DNA of 64,000 bases from Granulicella sp. L56 (GTDB lineage Bacteria > Acidobacteriota > Terriglobia > Terriglobales > Acidobacteriaceae): assembly GCF_009765835.1 (NCBI RefSeq), contig NZ_LMUS01000001.1:1230198-1294197 (forward strand). The letters run 5' to 3'. The notes under the pieces are model-generated. The model worked only from the letters and a program-made list of their open reading frames with translations. It was not told the origin of the DNA and did no database searches. The position numbers and the translations under genes are program-made. Positions 6,800 through 17,101 of the stretch are shown here, piece by piece. Position 1 is the first letter of the stretch. Every line of letters starts with the position of its first letter.

Positions 6800-8587
6800 A
6801 TGACCGCTAACGGCTGGCTACAAATCTTCTTCTTCTTCGCTCTCGTCCTCATCTGCGCGAAGCCTCTCGGCATCTATATGGCCCGCGTCTTTGAGCGCGA
6901 GCGCACCTTTGCAGATCCTCTCCTGCGCCCATTCGAGCGCCTCATCTATCGCCTTACAGGCATCGACGAAACACACGAGATGGGCTGGAAAGAGTATGGC
7001 GCCGTCATGCTGCTTTTCAGCCTCGTGACCATGCTGGCCACCTACGCAATAGAAAGGCTGCAACACTTCCTGCCACTCAATCCGCAGCACCTTGCGGCAG
7101 TGGCACCCGATCTCGCCTTCAATACGGCTGCGTCCTTCACGACGAATACCAACTGGCAGTCCTATGTCCCCGAGGCGACGATGAGTTACCTCACCCAGAT
7201 GGCAACTCTCGCATATCATAATTTCTTTTCTGCGGCGGTCGGCATAGCGCTGGCCATTGCCTTCATACGCGGCATCGCGCGTCGCGAGTCGAAGACCTTG
7301 GGCAACTTCTGGGTCGACACCACGCGCGCATCCCTATGGGTGCTTCTGCCCACCTGCTTCATCTATGCCCTTCTTCTCGTCTCTCAGGGCGTCATCCAGA
7401 ATTTTCGCCCCTATGATCAGGCGAAGCTTGTTCAGACGCAGACGGTTACGACCACTGGCACAGATGGCAAGTCCACAACGCAGACTGTGACGACGCAAAA
7501 CATCGCACAAGGCCCGGTCGCATCGCAAGAAGCCATCAAGATGCTTGGCACCAACGGCGGCGGCTTCTTCAACACCAACAGCGCTCATCCATTTGAAAAT
7601 CCCACACCATTTTCAAATTTGCTGGAGATGTTATCCATCTTTCTTATCCCTGCCGGACTGACCGTCACCCTGGGCAGAATGGTGCGGTCCCCCGCCCATG
7701 GATGGGCCGTATTTGCCGCCATGTCTGTGCTCTTTTTCGCTGGTGTTGTCATTGCCTACCATGCTGAGGCAGCGCCAAACCCGTTGCTGCACACCGCGAC
7801 GATGCACATTGATCAACACACAACCGCGATGCAACCCGGCGGCAATATGGAAGGCAAGGAAGTCCGCTTCGGCATTGCCAACTCCGCTCTCTTTGCCACC
7901 GTCACCACCGACGCCAGTTGCGGAGCCGTCAACGCCATGCACGACTCCTTCATGCCCCTCGGCGGTCTCGTCCCTCTAGTGAACATCATGCTCGGCGAGA
8001 TCATCTTCGGGGGTGTCGGATCGGGCATGTACGGCATGTTGATCTTCGTCATCCTCTCCGTCTTTATTGCAGGCCTGATGGTCGGACGCACTCCGGAATA
8101 CCTCGGCAAAAAGATCGAATCCTTTGACGTCAAAATGGCCATGCTGTACGTTCTCATCTTTCCTCTCTCCATCCTCGGCTTCACCGCAATTTCATTGATG
8201 ATGCCGAACCTCGGACTCTCCGCGCTCGCCAACACCGGTCCGCATGGCCTCTCCGAGATTCTCTACGCCTATACCTCGGCCACCGGCAACAACGGTTCTG
8301 CATTCGCGGGCCTCAGCGCTAACACGCATTGGTATAACTTATCGCTCGCCGCGGCCATGCTGATCGGTCGTTTCCTGATGATTGTCCCCATGCTCGCTGT
8401 CGCAGGCAATCTCGCGAAGAAAAAGCTGGTGCCTCCATCGGCCGGAACCTTCCCGGTGCATACACCCCTTTTCACTGTACTTCTGGTCGGAGTCATCCTG
8501 ATCGTCGGCGCCCTCACCTTCTTCCCGGCGCTCTCACTCGGACCTCTCCTCGAGCACTTGCTCCTGCAAGCCGGAAAAACCTTCTAA
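6800..8587 (+). CDS. kdpA: K+-transporting ATPase subunit KdpA
   Basis: The K+-selective channel-like subunit of the KdpFABC pump, 595 residues with about ten membrane spans. The four pore-loop motifs are visible in order: SFTTNTNWQSY, GTNGGGFFNTNSAHPFENP, TTDASCGAVNAMHDSF and SATGNNGSAFAGL. The segment around residues 205-235 carries a Thr/Gln-rich stretch (VTTTGTDGKSTTQ), a little longer than in the E. coli protein (557 residues). It is preceded by AAGGGAAG at good spacing and followed by kdpB after 21 nt. Confidence 0.97.
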   Translation: MTANGWLQIFFFFALVLICAKPLGIYMARVFERERTFADPLLRPFERLIYRLTGIDETHEMGWKEYGAVMLLFSLVTMLATYAIERLQHFLPLNPQHLAAVAPDLAFNTAASFTTNTNWQSYVPEATMSYLTQMATLAYHNFFSAAVGIALAIAFIRGIARRESKTLGNFWVDTTRASLWVLLPTCFIYALLLVSQGVIQNFRPYDQAKLVQTQTVTTTGTDGKSTTQTVTTQNIAQGPVASQEAIKMLGTNGGGFFNTNSAHPFENPTPFSNLLEMLSIFLIPAGLTVTLGRMVRSPAHGWAVFAAMSVLFFAGVVIAYHAEAAPNPLLHTATMHIDQHTTAMQPGGNMEGKEVRFGIANSALFATVTTDASCGAVNAMHDSFMPLGGLVPLVNIMLGEIIFGGVGSGMYGMLIFVILSVFIAGLMVGRTPEYLGKKIESFDVKMAMLYVLIFPLSILGFTAISLMMPNLGLSALANTGPHGLSEILYAYTSATGNNGSAFAGLSANTHWYNLSLAAAMLIGRFLMIVPMLAVAGNLAKKKLVPPSAGTFPVHTPLFTVLLVGVILIVGALTFFPALSLGPLLEHLLLQAGKTF

Positions 8588-8608
8588 GCGAGAAAGAAAG
8601 AGATCATC

Positions 8609-10648
8609 ATGGCAAATACACGTAAACGCTCTCTCTGGGATACAAAAATCGTTCGCCGCGCTTTGGTCGATGCGCTTGTCAAGCTCAGTCCGCGAACCAT
8701 GATGAAAAATCCCGTCATGTTCGTGGTCGAGATTGGGAGCGTCATTACATCGATCTATCTCTTCCGCGACATTGTTGCTCACAATCACACCTTAGGCTTC
8801 GACCTGCAGATCACTCTCTGGCTGTGGTTCACCGTGCTCTTCGCCAACTTCGCCGAAGCAATGGCGGAAGGTCGCGGCAAAGCGCAGGCCGATGCTCTGC
8901 GCCGCGCCAAATCTGAGACCACAGCAATGCGCCTTCTGCCAAACGGCAAGAGCGAAGAGGTCGCCAGCTCTCAGCTTCGTGCCGGAGATCTCGTCTTCAT
9001 CATCGCTGGCGGCATGATCCCCGGCGATGGCGAAGTCATCGAAGGCGTAGCATCCGTAGACGAATCCGCTATCACCGGAGAATCTGCTCCTGTCATCCGC
9101 GAGGCTGGCGGTGACCGCTCCGCCGTCACAGGAGGCACACGCGTTCTCTCCGATCAGATCAAAGTGCGCATCACCTCCAACCCCGGAGAGACTTTCCTCG
9201 ATCGCATGATCGCTCTCGTCGAAGGCGCCGAGCGCCAGAAGACGCCCAATGAGATCGCGCTCAACATTCTTCTCGCTGGACTCACCATCATCTTTCTGCT
9301 CGCGGTCTTCACCCTGCAGCCCATCGCGATCTATTCCAGTGCTCCACAGACTGTCTTTGTCCTCATCTCGCTGCTCGTCTGCCTTATTCCAACAACAATC
9401 GGTGGCCTGCTCTCTGCTATCGGCATAGCAGGAATGGACCGCCTCGTTCAGCACAACGTCCTTGCCATGTCCGGTCGCGCCGTAGAGGCTGCTGGCGATG
9501 TCAATACATTGCTGCTCGACAAGACCGGAACCATCACTCTCGGCAATCGTCAGGCAGCGGAGTTTATCCCCGCACCTGGCGTCAGCAAAGATCAACTCGC
9601 CGACGCGGCACAGCTCTCATCGCTTCCCGACGAAACCCCGGAAGGTCGCTCCATCGTCGTCCTCGCCAAAGAGCTCTATGGCCTGCGTGGTCGCGAGTTC
9701 AGCGAGCTGCAGGCTGAGTTTGTTCCCTTCTCCGCGGTCACTCGCATGTCAGGAATCAATCTCGATGGTCGCATCATTCGCAAAGGCTCTACCGATGCGA
9801 TTGCAGCCTTTCTCAAAGAAAACGGCGGCAGCCTCCCCGACGAAGTCCGCGCAGCCGTCGAAGTGGTCGCTCGCAGCGGAGGCACGCCACTCGTCGTCGC
9901 CGAAAACCGTCAAGCCCTCGGCGTGATCCATCTCAAAGACATCGTCAAAGGCGGCATGAAGGAGCGCTTTACCCAACTCCGCTCCATGGGCATCCGCACT
10001 GTCATGATCACCGGTGACAACCCTCTCACCGCTGCTGCCATCGCGCGAGAGGCAGGCGTCGACGACTTTCTCGCCGAAGCCAAGCCGAAAGACAAGATGG
10101 ATCTCATCCGCCGCGAACAGGCAGAAGGCAAGCTGGTCGCCATGACCGGTGACGGCACCAACGACGCACCGGCCCTCGCACAGGCGGACGTAGGCGTCGC
10201 CATGAACACCGGAACCCAGGCCGCCAAAGAGGCAGGCAACATGGTCGATCTCGACTCCAACCCAACCAAACTCATCGAGATCGTTGAGATCGGCAAGCAG
10301 CTCCTCATGACACGCGGGGCGCTCACCACCTTCTCCATCGCCAACGATGTTGCCAAATACTTCGCCATCATCCCCGCGATGTTCGCCGCAACCTTTCCGG
10401 TGCTCAACGCGCTCAACATCATGCACCTCAAGACGCCACAGTCGGCCATCCTTTCGGCCGTCATCTTCAACGCGCTCATCATCGTCGGTCTGATACCGCT
10501 CGCATTGCGAGGCGTCGGCTACAAAGCCATGTCAGCCGAGGCGCTTCTCCGCCGCAACCTGCTCATCTATGGAGTCGGCGGCATTGTCGCTCCCTTCCTC
10601 GGCATCAAGCTCATCGACATTGTCATCACGGCCATTCATCTGGCTTAA
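8609..10648 (+). CDS. kdpB: K+-transporting P-type ATPase subunit KdpB
   Basis: Catalytic subunit of the Kdp pump, 679 residues, near the E. coli length (682). It shows the actuator motif ([12 protein letters not shown]), the phosphorylated aspartate in [13 protein letters not shown] (Asp304), the nucleotide-binding FSAVTRMSG, and the hinge motifs [10 protein letters not shown] and [18 protein letters not shown]. Membrane helices flank these as in type IA P-ATPases. It hydrolyses ATP to drive K+ import through KdpA. The next gene, kdpC, begins 10 nt after the stop behind AAAAGGA. Confidence 0.97.
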   Translation: MANTRKRSLWDTKIVRRALVDALVKLSPRTMMKNPVMFVVEIGSVITSIYLFRDIVAHNHTLGFDLQITLWLWFTVLFANFAEAMAEGRGKAQADALRRAKSETTAMRLLPNGKSEEVASSQLRAGDLVFIIAGGMIPGDGEVIEGVASVDESAITGESAPVIREAGGDRSAVTGGTRVLSDQIKVRITSNPGETFLDRMIALVEGAERQKTPNEIALNILLAGLTIIFLLAVFTLQPIAIYSSAPQTVFVLISLLVCLIPTTIGGLLSAIGIAGMDRLVQHNVLAMSGRAVEAAGDVNTLLLDKTGTITLGNRQAAEFIPAPGVSKDQLADAAQLSSLPDETPEGRSIVVLAKELYGLRGREFSELQAEFVPFSAVTRMSGINLDGRIIRKGSTDAIAAFLKENGGSLPDEVRAAVEVVARSGGTPLVVAENRQALGVIHLKDIVKGGMKERFTQLRSMGIRTVMITGDNPLTAAAIAREAGVDDFLAEAKPKDKMDLIRREQAEGKLVAMTGDGTNDAPALAQADVGVAMNTGTQAAKEAGNMVDLDSNPTKLIEIVEIGKQLLMTRGALTTFSIANDVAKYFAIIPAMFAATFPVLNALNIMHLKTPQSAILSAVIFNALIIVGLIPLALRGVGYKAMSAEALLRRNLLIYGVGGIVAPFLGIKLIDIVITAIHLA

Positions 10649-10658
10649 AAGGATCACT

Positions 10659-11237
10659 ATGCGCCGCCATCTTATTACTGCGATTCTCTATACCGTCGTC
10701 ACCACCATCATCTTTGGCGTGATCTATCCATACGCCGTAACCGGTGTCTCGCAACTCCTTTTCAAAGACAAGGCAAACGGACAATTGATCTATCAGCACG
10801 GCCAGCTTGTCGGCTCTCGCATCATCGGACAGACCTTCTCCGTTCCGGGCTATTTTCACTCTCGTCCCTCAGCCGCCGGCAACGGCTACGATGCAGCAAA
10901 CTCCAGCGGTTCGAACTATGGCCCCACCAACAAGAAGCTGATCGACCGCATTGCCGGGGATGCAGCCACGGCGCAGACAGACCATCCAGATGCCGAGGTT
11001 CCCGTCGATCTCGTCACAGCATCCGGTTCCGGCCTCGATTCCGACATCACACCTGCTGCTGCGGAGTTTCAAGTTGCACGCATCGCCCGTGAACGTAACC
11101 TTGACGTAGGCGTCGTCAGGCAGCTCGTAGCCAAGCACACTCTAGGGCGGCAGTTCGGCTTTCTCGGCGAGCCGCGGGTCAACGTTCTCGAACTCAACCT
11201 CGATCTCGATGCGAGAGCGCCCATCGCTGCAAAATGA
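10659..11237 (+). CDS. kdpC: K+-transporting ATPase subunit KdpC
   Basis: A 192-residue subunit with one N-terminal membrane helix (LITAILYTVVTTIIFGVIYP) and a periplasmic domain. Typical KdpC features are GSRIIGQTFSVPGYFHSRPSAAGNGYD, seen as adjacent short blocks, SGSNYGPTNKKL, PVDLVTASGSGLDSDITPAAA and a C-terminal VNVLELNLDLD. The frame is open upstream into kdpB, but ATG 10659 is chosen because AAAAGGA lies 5 nt before it and it gives the family length. It is the last kdp gene; a convergent methyltransferase gene ends 48 nt downstream. Confidence 0.96.
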   Translation: MRRHLITAILYTVVTTIIFGVIYPYAVTGVSQLLFKDKANGQLIYQHGQLVGSRIIGQTFSVPGYFHSRPSAAGNGYDAANSSGSNYGPTNKKLIDRIAGDAATAQTDHPDAEVPVDLVTASGSGLDSDITPAAAEFQVARIARERNLDVGVVRQLVAKHTLGRQFGFLGEPRVNVLELNLDLDARAPIAAK

Positions 11238-11284
11238 AAATCGAGAACGCAAGGCCAGCGATGCTCGTTGCAAACCACATGAGA

Positions 11285-11902
11285 TTACGCGCGCTTCCGC
11301 ACTACCCATGTGGTCATACAACGAGCACCCTGCACCACCGTAGTCTTCAAGGGGTCCACCAGTTCCCCGTCTAACTCTTTCGTCAACTGCATCAGCAACG
11401 CTTCGTCCACCAGATACCACTCCATTCCGCTCGACATCAGGAACCTCCGGCCAGCGATTAGCTTAAAAGAGTGGATGGGATCGGTCCCAATCGTTGAGGC
11501 CAGGCGGCAGAACAGCATCCCGCCGGGTCGCAGCCTGCGCCACATCGAATACACCATCGCTTCAAAGTGAGCATCGTCCCGCGCAAAGTGCAGCACCGCG
11601 TTCGAGATGACCACATCCACAAACTGATCCGGAAATGACATCGCCTCGACCGTCTCCACGCGGAAGTTCTCAGCCGGAAGATTCGGTGCCAGCTTCGATG
11701 CCACGGAACGCAGATGCTCTATCGCTTCGGCGCTCGCATCCACGGCAAACACCTCGTAGCCTTCGCGCAAAAGGTACACCAGATTACGGCCCCCGCCACA
11801 ACCTGCATCGAGCACCTTCATTCCAGGAGCGATATTTCCCCGCAGCAATTGGTCGAATAGATAGATGTCAATGTTGCCGAACTGCTCCACCAGCTTCGTC
11901 AT
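11285..11902 (-). CDS. Class I SAM-dependent methyltransferase
   Basis: A 205-residue Rossmann-fold methyltransferase. Motif I is VLDAGCGGGRNLVYL (about residues 30-45), followed by an acidic motif II (VFAVDASAEAIEHL) and the post-motif VDVVISNAVLHFA. The substrate cannot be told from sequence. It starts 14 nt after coaD stops on the same strand, so it is probably cotranscribed with coaD. kdpC converges on it from the other side. Confidence 0.85.
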   Translation of the reverse strand: MTKLVEQFGNIDIYLFDQLLRGNIAPGMKVLDAGCGGGRNLVYLLREGYEVFAVDASAEAIEHLRSVASKLAPNLPAENFRVETVEAMSFPDQFVDVVISNAVLHFARDDAHFEAMVYSMWRRLRPGGMLFCRLASTIGTDPIHSFKLIAGRRFLMSSGMEWYLVDEALLMQLTKELDGELVDPLKTTVVQGARCMTTWVVRKRA

Positions 11903-11916
11903 GGAATTCCCACCGG

Positions 11917-12411
11917 CTAAACCCGCGCCGGAACCTTCGCCTTCAACCGTTCCACCACCATGGGAGGCACCAGCGCCGTTACATCGCCGCCCAGTTGAAA
12001 GACCCCTTTGATCAGCCGCGAACTGACATAGGTGTACTTCTCTGCCGGCATCATGAATAGCGTTTCCAGCTCGGGATCGAGCTTGCGGTTCATCATCGCC
12101 ATCTGAAACTCGTACTCGTAGTCCGAGATGGCTCGAATCCCCCTGAGCACGGCCTTGGCACCCTGCTGACGGGCAAACTCCACCAACAGGCCATCGAAGG
12201 TCATGACCGACACATTCTTGAAACCCGCCACCGCTTCGGTGATCATCTCTTCGCGCTCGGGAACAGTAAACAGCGGCGTGCCCTTCTCGGAGTTGCGCAG
12301 GATTGCCACGACCAGATGGTCCACAATCTTGGCTCCTCGCGCAATCAGGTCAAGGTGTCCGTTCGTAAGCGGATCGAAGGTTCCGGGATAAATCGCCTTT
12401 ACAGTGTGCAT
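11917..12411 (-). CDS. coaD: Phosphopantetheine adenylyltransferase
   Basis: Joins ATP and 4'-phosphopantetheine to give dephospho-CoA, the penultimate step of CoA synthesis. The protein is about 164 residues, the family length. Visible are the N-terminal nucleotidyl-transfer motif YPGTFDPLTNGHLDLI with the TxGH-type His, VLRGIRAISDYEYEFQMA (phosphopantetheine pocket), and YTYVSSRLIKGV. ATG 12411 (MHTVKAIYPG) is preferred to a TTG three codons upstream. Confidence 0.95.
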   Translation of the reverse strand: MHTVKAIYPGTFDPLTNGHLDLIARGAKIVDHLVVAILRNSEKGTPLFTVPEREEMITEAVAGFKNVSVMTFDGLLVEFARQQGAKAVLRGIRAISDYEYEFQMAMMNRKLDPELETLFMMPAEKYTYVSSRLIKGVFQLGGDVTALVPPMVVERLKAKVPARV

Positions 12412-12486
12412 ACCATCCAAAGCATACGTTGCCGTCGTCTTTCAGGCCAAATGTGCCAGACACAAAGTGGAGCGGCAAGAAAGCAC

Positions 12487-12550
12487 GTCATCTCGACCGG
12501 AGCGCAGCGCAGTGGAGAGACCCCTGTATTTCGCCTTTGCTGTTGCCTGT
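12487..12550 (-). repeat. Dispersed intergenic repeat, copy A
   Basis: Read on the minus strand it begins ACAGGCAACAGCAAAGGCGA, continues through GGGGTCTCTCCACTGCGC and ends GGTCGAGATGACG. The left end matches copy B at 35661 and, more weakly, copy C at 24377; the middle and right arms differ between copies. It lies between coaD and recA, outside genes. Confidence 0.6.
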
Positions 12551-12576
12551 TTTCACTCACTGCCGCCCAAACAGTC

Positions 12577-12620
12577 TTAAGAAGATACCGGCAGCTAAAG
12601 AGCTGCCGGTATCTTCTTAA
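12577..12620 (-). terminator. Perfect 20-bp hairpin downstream of recA
   Basis: TTAAGAAGATACCGGCAGCT (12577-12596) is followed after AAAG by its exact reverse complement (12601-12620). The stem starts 13 nt beyond the recA stop. The plus strand shows CTTTTTC after it and the minus strand GACTGTTT, so it may terminate in both directions; on position, recA is the gene it serves. Confidence 0.8.
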
Positions 12621-12633
12621 CTTTTTCTGGCAA

Positions 12634-13704
<1,071 letters not shown>

Positions 13705-13734
13705 GTATATCTCCTCGGGTAAAGTTCAAGCCGG

Positions 13735-13762
13735 ATTCTAGCATCTAAATTAGAAAAAGCAA
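13735..13762 (-). promoter_or_regulatory. Sigma70-like promoter of recA
   Basis: On the minus strand, TTGCTT (13762-13757) and TAGAAT (13740-13735) are 16 bp apart. The -10 element lies about 30 bp upstream of the recA GTG start. The surrounding DNA is unusually A/T-rich for this genome. Confidence 0.55.
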
Positions 13763-13813
13763 ATAAAAGGCGAACGCCGGTCTTCCTGCCGCTTCCCCAA
13801 AGTCGTCCCGACG

Positions 13814-14674
13814 CTAGTTTTCAGAGGGCATCTCGACGTGATCGACGACCAGGGTCTCGACCGGACCTTTTGTTGCCTTGAGCTTCAGTCCGAGCTGCTC
13901 CTGCAAGGCCGTATAGATCGACGGCCCGGCGTTGGCCTCTGAGCTGGGAACCGTATCCGAGGACCACTTCATCGCAACATCGAAGTTGCCCGCAAGCCCA
14001 GTCTTATCAATCACGGGGCGATGCACCTGGCCTTCCAGGGAGCTCGCCAAAGACGCCATGCTGATGCCATGCGCGGTAAGCTGAACACCGCGATCGCTGC
14101 CTTGAATGCTGGTGCCTGTATCGTTGCCCTTTTGATCTGCCGAGCGTTTGAACTTCGGGCCGTTGGAGACGACGACCAGCTCGAAGACGGGAAGAATTCT
14201 GGTCTCGATGCGGGCCTTCAACTGAAAGCGCTCGGCAAGAATAGGCAGCATCATCGATCCCCGTTGCCGTCCGGTCAGCTTCCGGATCGCGGCTGCGTCG
14301 GGTTCGACGATCTTCGCCATCACATCGAAATGCGCGGAGTCGATCGGTCCCGGCACTCCGGAGATCAAATCTTTCCTGATGCCATAGGCCTCTTCGAGAA
14401 GGCCCTTCACCGTGATGTTCTTAGCGTTGTAGGTGTCCATATTGGACTCAATGTCTAACGAGCCGCTGCCGGATTTATTCGGCTTGATGGCGACCACATC
14501 GTACGCAGGAAGCTTCGCGACTGCACTCGCAGGAGGTACCGAACCACTCTGTCCCCACGCACTCGACATGGCGACGGATACGGCAAGAGCGAGCAGCAGA
14601 AGCCCTCTCCTGCTATCCGGCTTGTATGCGACACGTTCGGTCATTCTCTGGGCCATCTTCTCTCGAATGAACAT
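13814..14674 (-). CDS. TIGR03435-family exported protein
   Basis: A 286-residue protein of the TIGR03435 family, which is strongly expanded in Acidobacteria and has no established function. An N-terminal hydrophobic export segment (RRGLLLLALAVSVAMSSAWG) is followed by family landmarks: YDVVAIKPNKSG, LLEEAYGI, HFDVMAKI, RFQLKARIETR, VIDKTGLAGNFDVAMKW, SIYTALQEQLGLKL and the C-terminal DHVEMPSEN. It begins 3 nt after the stop of the ThyX-like gene and has AGGGG before the ATG, so the two are likely cotranscribed. A second member is at 26693-27529. Confidence 0.85.
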   Translation of the reverse strand: MFIREKMAQRMTERVAYKPDSRRGLLLLALAVSVAMSSAWGQSGSVPPASAVAKLPAYDVVAIKPNKSGSGSLDIESNMDTYNAKNITVKGLLEEAYGIRKDLISGVPGPIDSAHFDVMAKIVEPDAAAIRKLTGRQRGSMMLPILAERFQLKARIETRILPVFELVVVSNGPKFKRSADQKGNDTGTSIQGSDRGVQLTAHGISMASLASSLEGQVHRPVIDKTGLAGNFDVAMKWSSDTVPSSEANAGPSIYTALQEQLGLKLKATKGPVETLVVDHVEMPSEN

Positions 14675-14677
14675 CCC

Positions 14678-16234
14678 CTACCGTTTGAGCAGATCGATTG
14701 GCTCATTCACATCTTCGATCCTGAAGTGCCCGGCGAGCGCTGGATGCCGCTTTTCCACCGCCTTGTACATCTCCCAGGCGATGCGGCGATAGCTGAAGTG
14801 GCCCGCAACGCCGGAACGGAGTTCAGAGATATAAAGTACCTCGGCGAAGTCCATCTTGAACATGGATCGGCAACGAGTGCCCAGCGGAAGAACGTACTGA
14901 GCCGACTGCGCCGCCTCGAGAACGCCGGAGTCGCGAAGTTGACGATAAGCCGCAAAGGCTGCGTCCATAGCGGCGTTGTAGGGAGCTTCGAGGTTAGCTT
15001 CAGCGAGGCTGGGCTGACCGGGGCAAGTTGGCTCTTCGTAGCCGTGAGCGTCGGTGAAGGCTTGCAGGAGCTGGACGCAGCGGCGGTGGCGGTGCATGTC
15101 ACGGAAGCCGCCGATGTCCATGAGGATGTCGAAGCGGAAGCTGTGCCCAGAGCTGAAGGCGCGAAGCAGCTCGTCATGCGGGCCGCGATGTTTGGTGCCG
15201 AGAGCCAGCAGCTCGGCGCGGCGAGCTTCAGGCAGCGCGGCGACATGGCTGCGGAGCTGGCGATAAGAGTAGTGGCAATGCGGATAGAGCAGCGATGTGG
15301 CCAGCTCAACCTCGAGCGGTTCTGCATCGTCGAGCAAGTCGACCACCGGCGCTGGATCGATGGGCTGATTGGCCATCAGCTCGGCGGCTGCCGCAATCAA
15401 CTCCGTTCGGCTGGCGGCTTGATACTGGTTTGCGGTGGCGTATTTGACCAGCGTGGGAGCGGTCTTTACGGGACGGAGAAGAGCTTCGGTGAGACGGTCG
15501 CCGCAGGTCGCATCGACCGAGCCGATCTCGTCGCAGAGCACCTTTGCGGCGCTGTGCTGGACGTTCCACGCTGGCTCAGTGGCGGCGATGCGCAGCTTCT
15601 CGGCGATCTGGCGGATCTCGGCGTGCTCGCTGGTGAGCAAGCGCGAGACCTGCGTCTCCAGCGTGCGTGCGTTGACGATCTGGCCGAGCGAGGTGTTGGT
15701 CGCAAGCGGCAGCAAATAGCGAGCTACGTCGAAGGCGCGTGCCTTGAGCGTGCGCTCGTAGGCTTCGGGTTTCATCTCCTCGGGCCGCGCAATGGCGGAC
15801 TTGAGGGCTTCGAGCATTCCCGCGCCGATGCTGTCGTAGGCGGCGAAGAGGGCTTCGACGGCGGCGGTGAACTTCGGCGTCTCTGCGCCGAGGTCGGGCG
15901 TAAACCAGCCGGAGCGGCGGAAGTTCTGGTAGCGCGTCGAACGTTCCTGTCCGTCCCAGCGCTGTTCGTCGACCAACGCGATGGCGGCGAGCAGCGAGAG
16001 GGGCTCGATGGCGAAGGGAATGTGCGCGAGGTCGGCGATGGAGCGATGACCGTATTGGAAGTAGAAGGTGTTGAGGAACTGCTCGGCGCGCTGCGAGCTG
16101 ATCTCGGCCAGCGACTCCTTCATGGTGAGCGAGGAGCGCGAGTATTTGGCCATCGCGTAGGCGAGGACTTCAGGATCTGCTCCGTGGATGGCGTAGACGT
16201 CTGTTTCGGAGGGCTTGGTCGCGTTCTCTGACAT
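14678..16234 (-). CDS. Double-length ThyX-like protein
   Basis: A 518-residue protein that looks like two flavin-dependent thymidylate synthase (ThyX) domains in tandem. In the first half, GHRSIADLAHIPFAIE, ERSTRYQNF and ARYLLPLATNTSLGQIVNAR match the ThyX core (including the S-x-RY part), but the RHR triad is replaced. In the second half, FRDMHRHRRCVQLLQAF carries RHR without the downstream Ser/RY, and YVLPLGTRCRSMFKM repeats the LPL...R block. Canonical ThyX is about 220-250 residues, with the motif RHR-x7-S. The motif is thus divided between the halves, so activity as a dTMP synthase is uncertain. It is followed 3 nt later by a TIGR03435 gene. Confidence 0.75.
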   Translation of the reverse strand: MSENATKPSETDVYAIHGADPEVLAYAMAKYSRSSLTMKESLAEISSQRAEQFLNTFYFQYGHRSIADLAHIPFAIEPLSLLAAIALVDEQRWDGQERSTRYQNFRRSGWFTPDLGAETPKFTAAVEALFAAYDSIGAGMLEALKSAIARPEEMKPEAYERTLKARAFDVARYLLPLATNTSLGQIVNARTLETQVSRLLTSEHAEIRQIAEKLRIAATEPAWNVQHSAAKVLCDEIGSVDATCGDRLTEALLRPVKTAPTLVKYATANQYQAASRTELIAAAAELMANQPIDPAPVVDLLDDAEPLEVELATSLLYPHCHYSYRQLRSHVAALPEARRAELLALGTKHRGPHDELLRAFSSGHSFRFDILMDIGGFRDMHRHRRCVQLLQAFTDAHGYEEPTCPGQPSLAEANLEAPYNAAMDAAFAAYRQLRDSGVLEAAQSAQYVLPLGTRCRSMFKMDFAEVLYISELRSGVAGHFSYRRIAWEMYKAVEKRHPALAGHFRIEDVNEPIDLLKR

Positions 16235-16294
16235 GGTGAAACTCAGAATACTTCACCCTGGGCACCAAGCCACAATCAGGCATCTATCTTATTG

Positions 16295-17074
16295 ATGACA
16301 AATATCCTTGACACGACAGACCATCGGCCTTATCCACTTCCTGCCGGACACTGGCGCATGGCACAGCGCTGGAGCGATCTGCTGTTTGCGCATTGGCCGG
16401 TTGCCGTCGAGGAGATCGCTGCTCTGCTTCCGCCGGGGCTTACCGTCGACAGCTTCGACGGATATGCATGGGTAGGCGTTGTACCTTTCTGGATGGATCG
16501 GGTGCGGACGCGAACCGCTGGCGAGAGCACGATCGTCGTTCCGACTACAGGCCACTTCTGCGAGTTGAATCTGCGGACCTATGTTCGCTCGAAGGTGACG
16601 GGACTGCATGGCGTGTTCTTCTTCTCGCTCGATGCGGCCAGCGTATTGGCTGTTCTGGGTGCAAGGGTGCTTTTCCATCTGCCGTACTTTCTGGCCAGCA
16701 TGCGGCGGCAGATTAGAACCAATGGCGCGATTGCGTACGAGAGCAGACGTCTGCTGACTCATCGCAGCGCTCGCTTCCGGGCGCGGTATCGCGGACTGGG
16801 AGAGGTTGCGGCTCCATCTGCTGTTGGCACTCTCGAACATTTCCTCACCGAGCGGTATTGCTTGTTCACCTCGCACAAAGGGCGCGTGCTCGTGGGAGAT
16901 ATTCATCATCTTCCGTGGCCGCTCGAGGCAGCGGAGGCCGAGATCGAGATCAACGAGCTGCCCGCAGCGCATGGGATTGCATTGCCAAACCGCGCTCCGG
17001 TGCTGCACTTCGCGAGAGAACTGCATGTGTACCTCTGGCCGTTGCGCGAAGATCAGGCGACCGCTTTCGTATAA
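16295..17074 (+). CDS. DUF2071 (YqjF-like) protein
   Basis: A 259-residue protein of the YqjF/DUF2071 family. Landmarks are WRMAQRWSDLLFAHWPV, LLPPGLTVDSFDGYAWVGVVPF, ELNLRTYV, GVFFFSLDA and a C-terminal half with ERYCLF and VLHFARELHVYLWPL. The family folds like acetoacetate decarboxylase-type barrels, but the cellular role is unknown. ATG at 16295 is used; a TTG lies one codon upstream and no strong Shine-Dalgarno is visible. fabG starts 27 nt downstream with a good ribosome-binding site, so cotranscription is possible. Confidence 0.75.
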   Translation: MTNILDTTDHRPYPLPAGHWRMAQRWSDLLFAHWPVAVEEIAALLPPGLTVDSFDGYAWVGVVPFWMDRVRTRTAGESTIVVPTTGHFCELNLRTYVRSKVTGLHGVFFFSLDAASVLAVLGARVLFHLPYFLASMRRQIRTNGAIAYESRRLLTHRSARFRARYRGLGEVAAPSAVGTLEHFLTERYCLFTSHKGRVLVGDIHHLPWPLEAAEAEIEINELPAAHGIALPNRAPVLHFARELHVYLWPLREDQATAFV

Positions 17075-17101
17075 TGCGGTAGCACCGACATACGGAGGTT
17101 C

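Noticed and set aside
13705..13800. LexA box upstream of recA
   Set aside because: Neither the CTG-N10-CAG nor the GAAC-N4-GTTC type is present; only a sigma70-like promoter can be seen.
14726..16231. 501-codon plus-strand frame over the ThyX-like gene
   Set aside because: Antisense shadow with no recognised motif; the minus frame has clear ThyX blocks.
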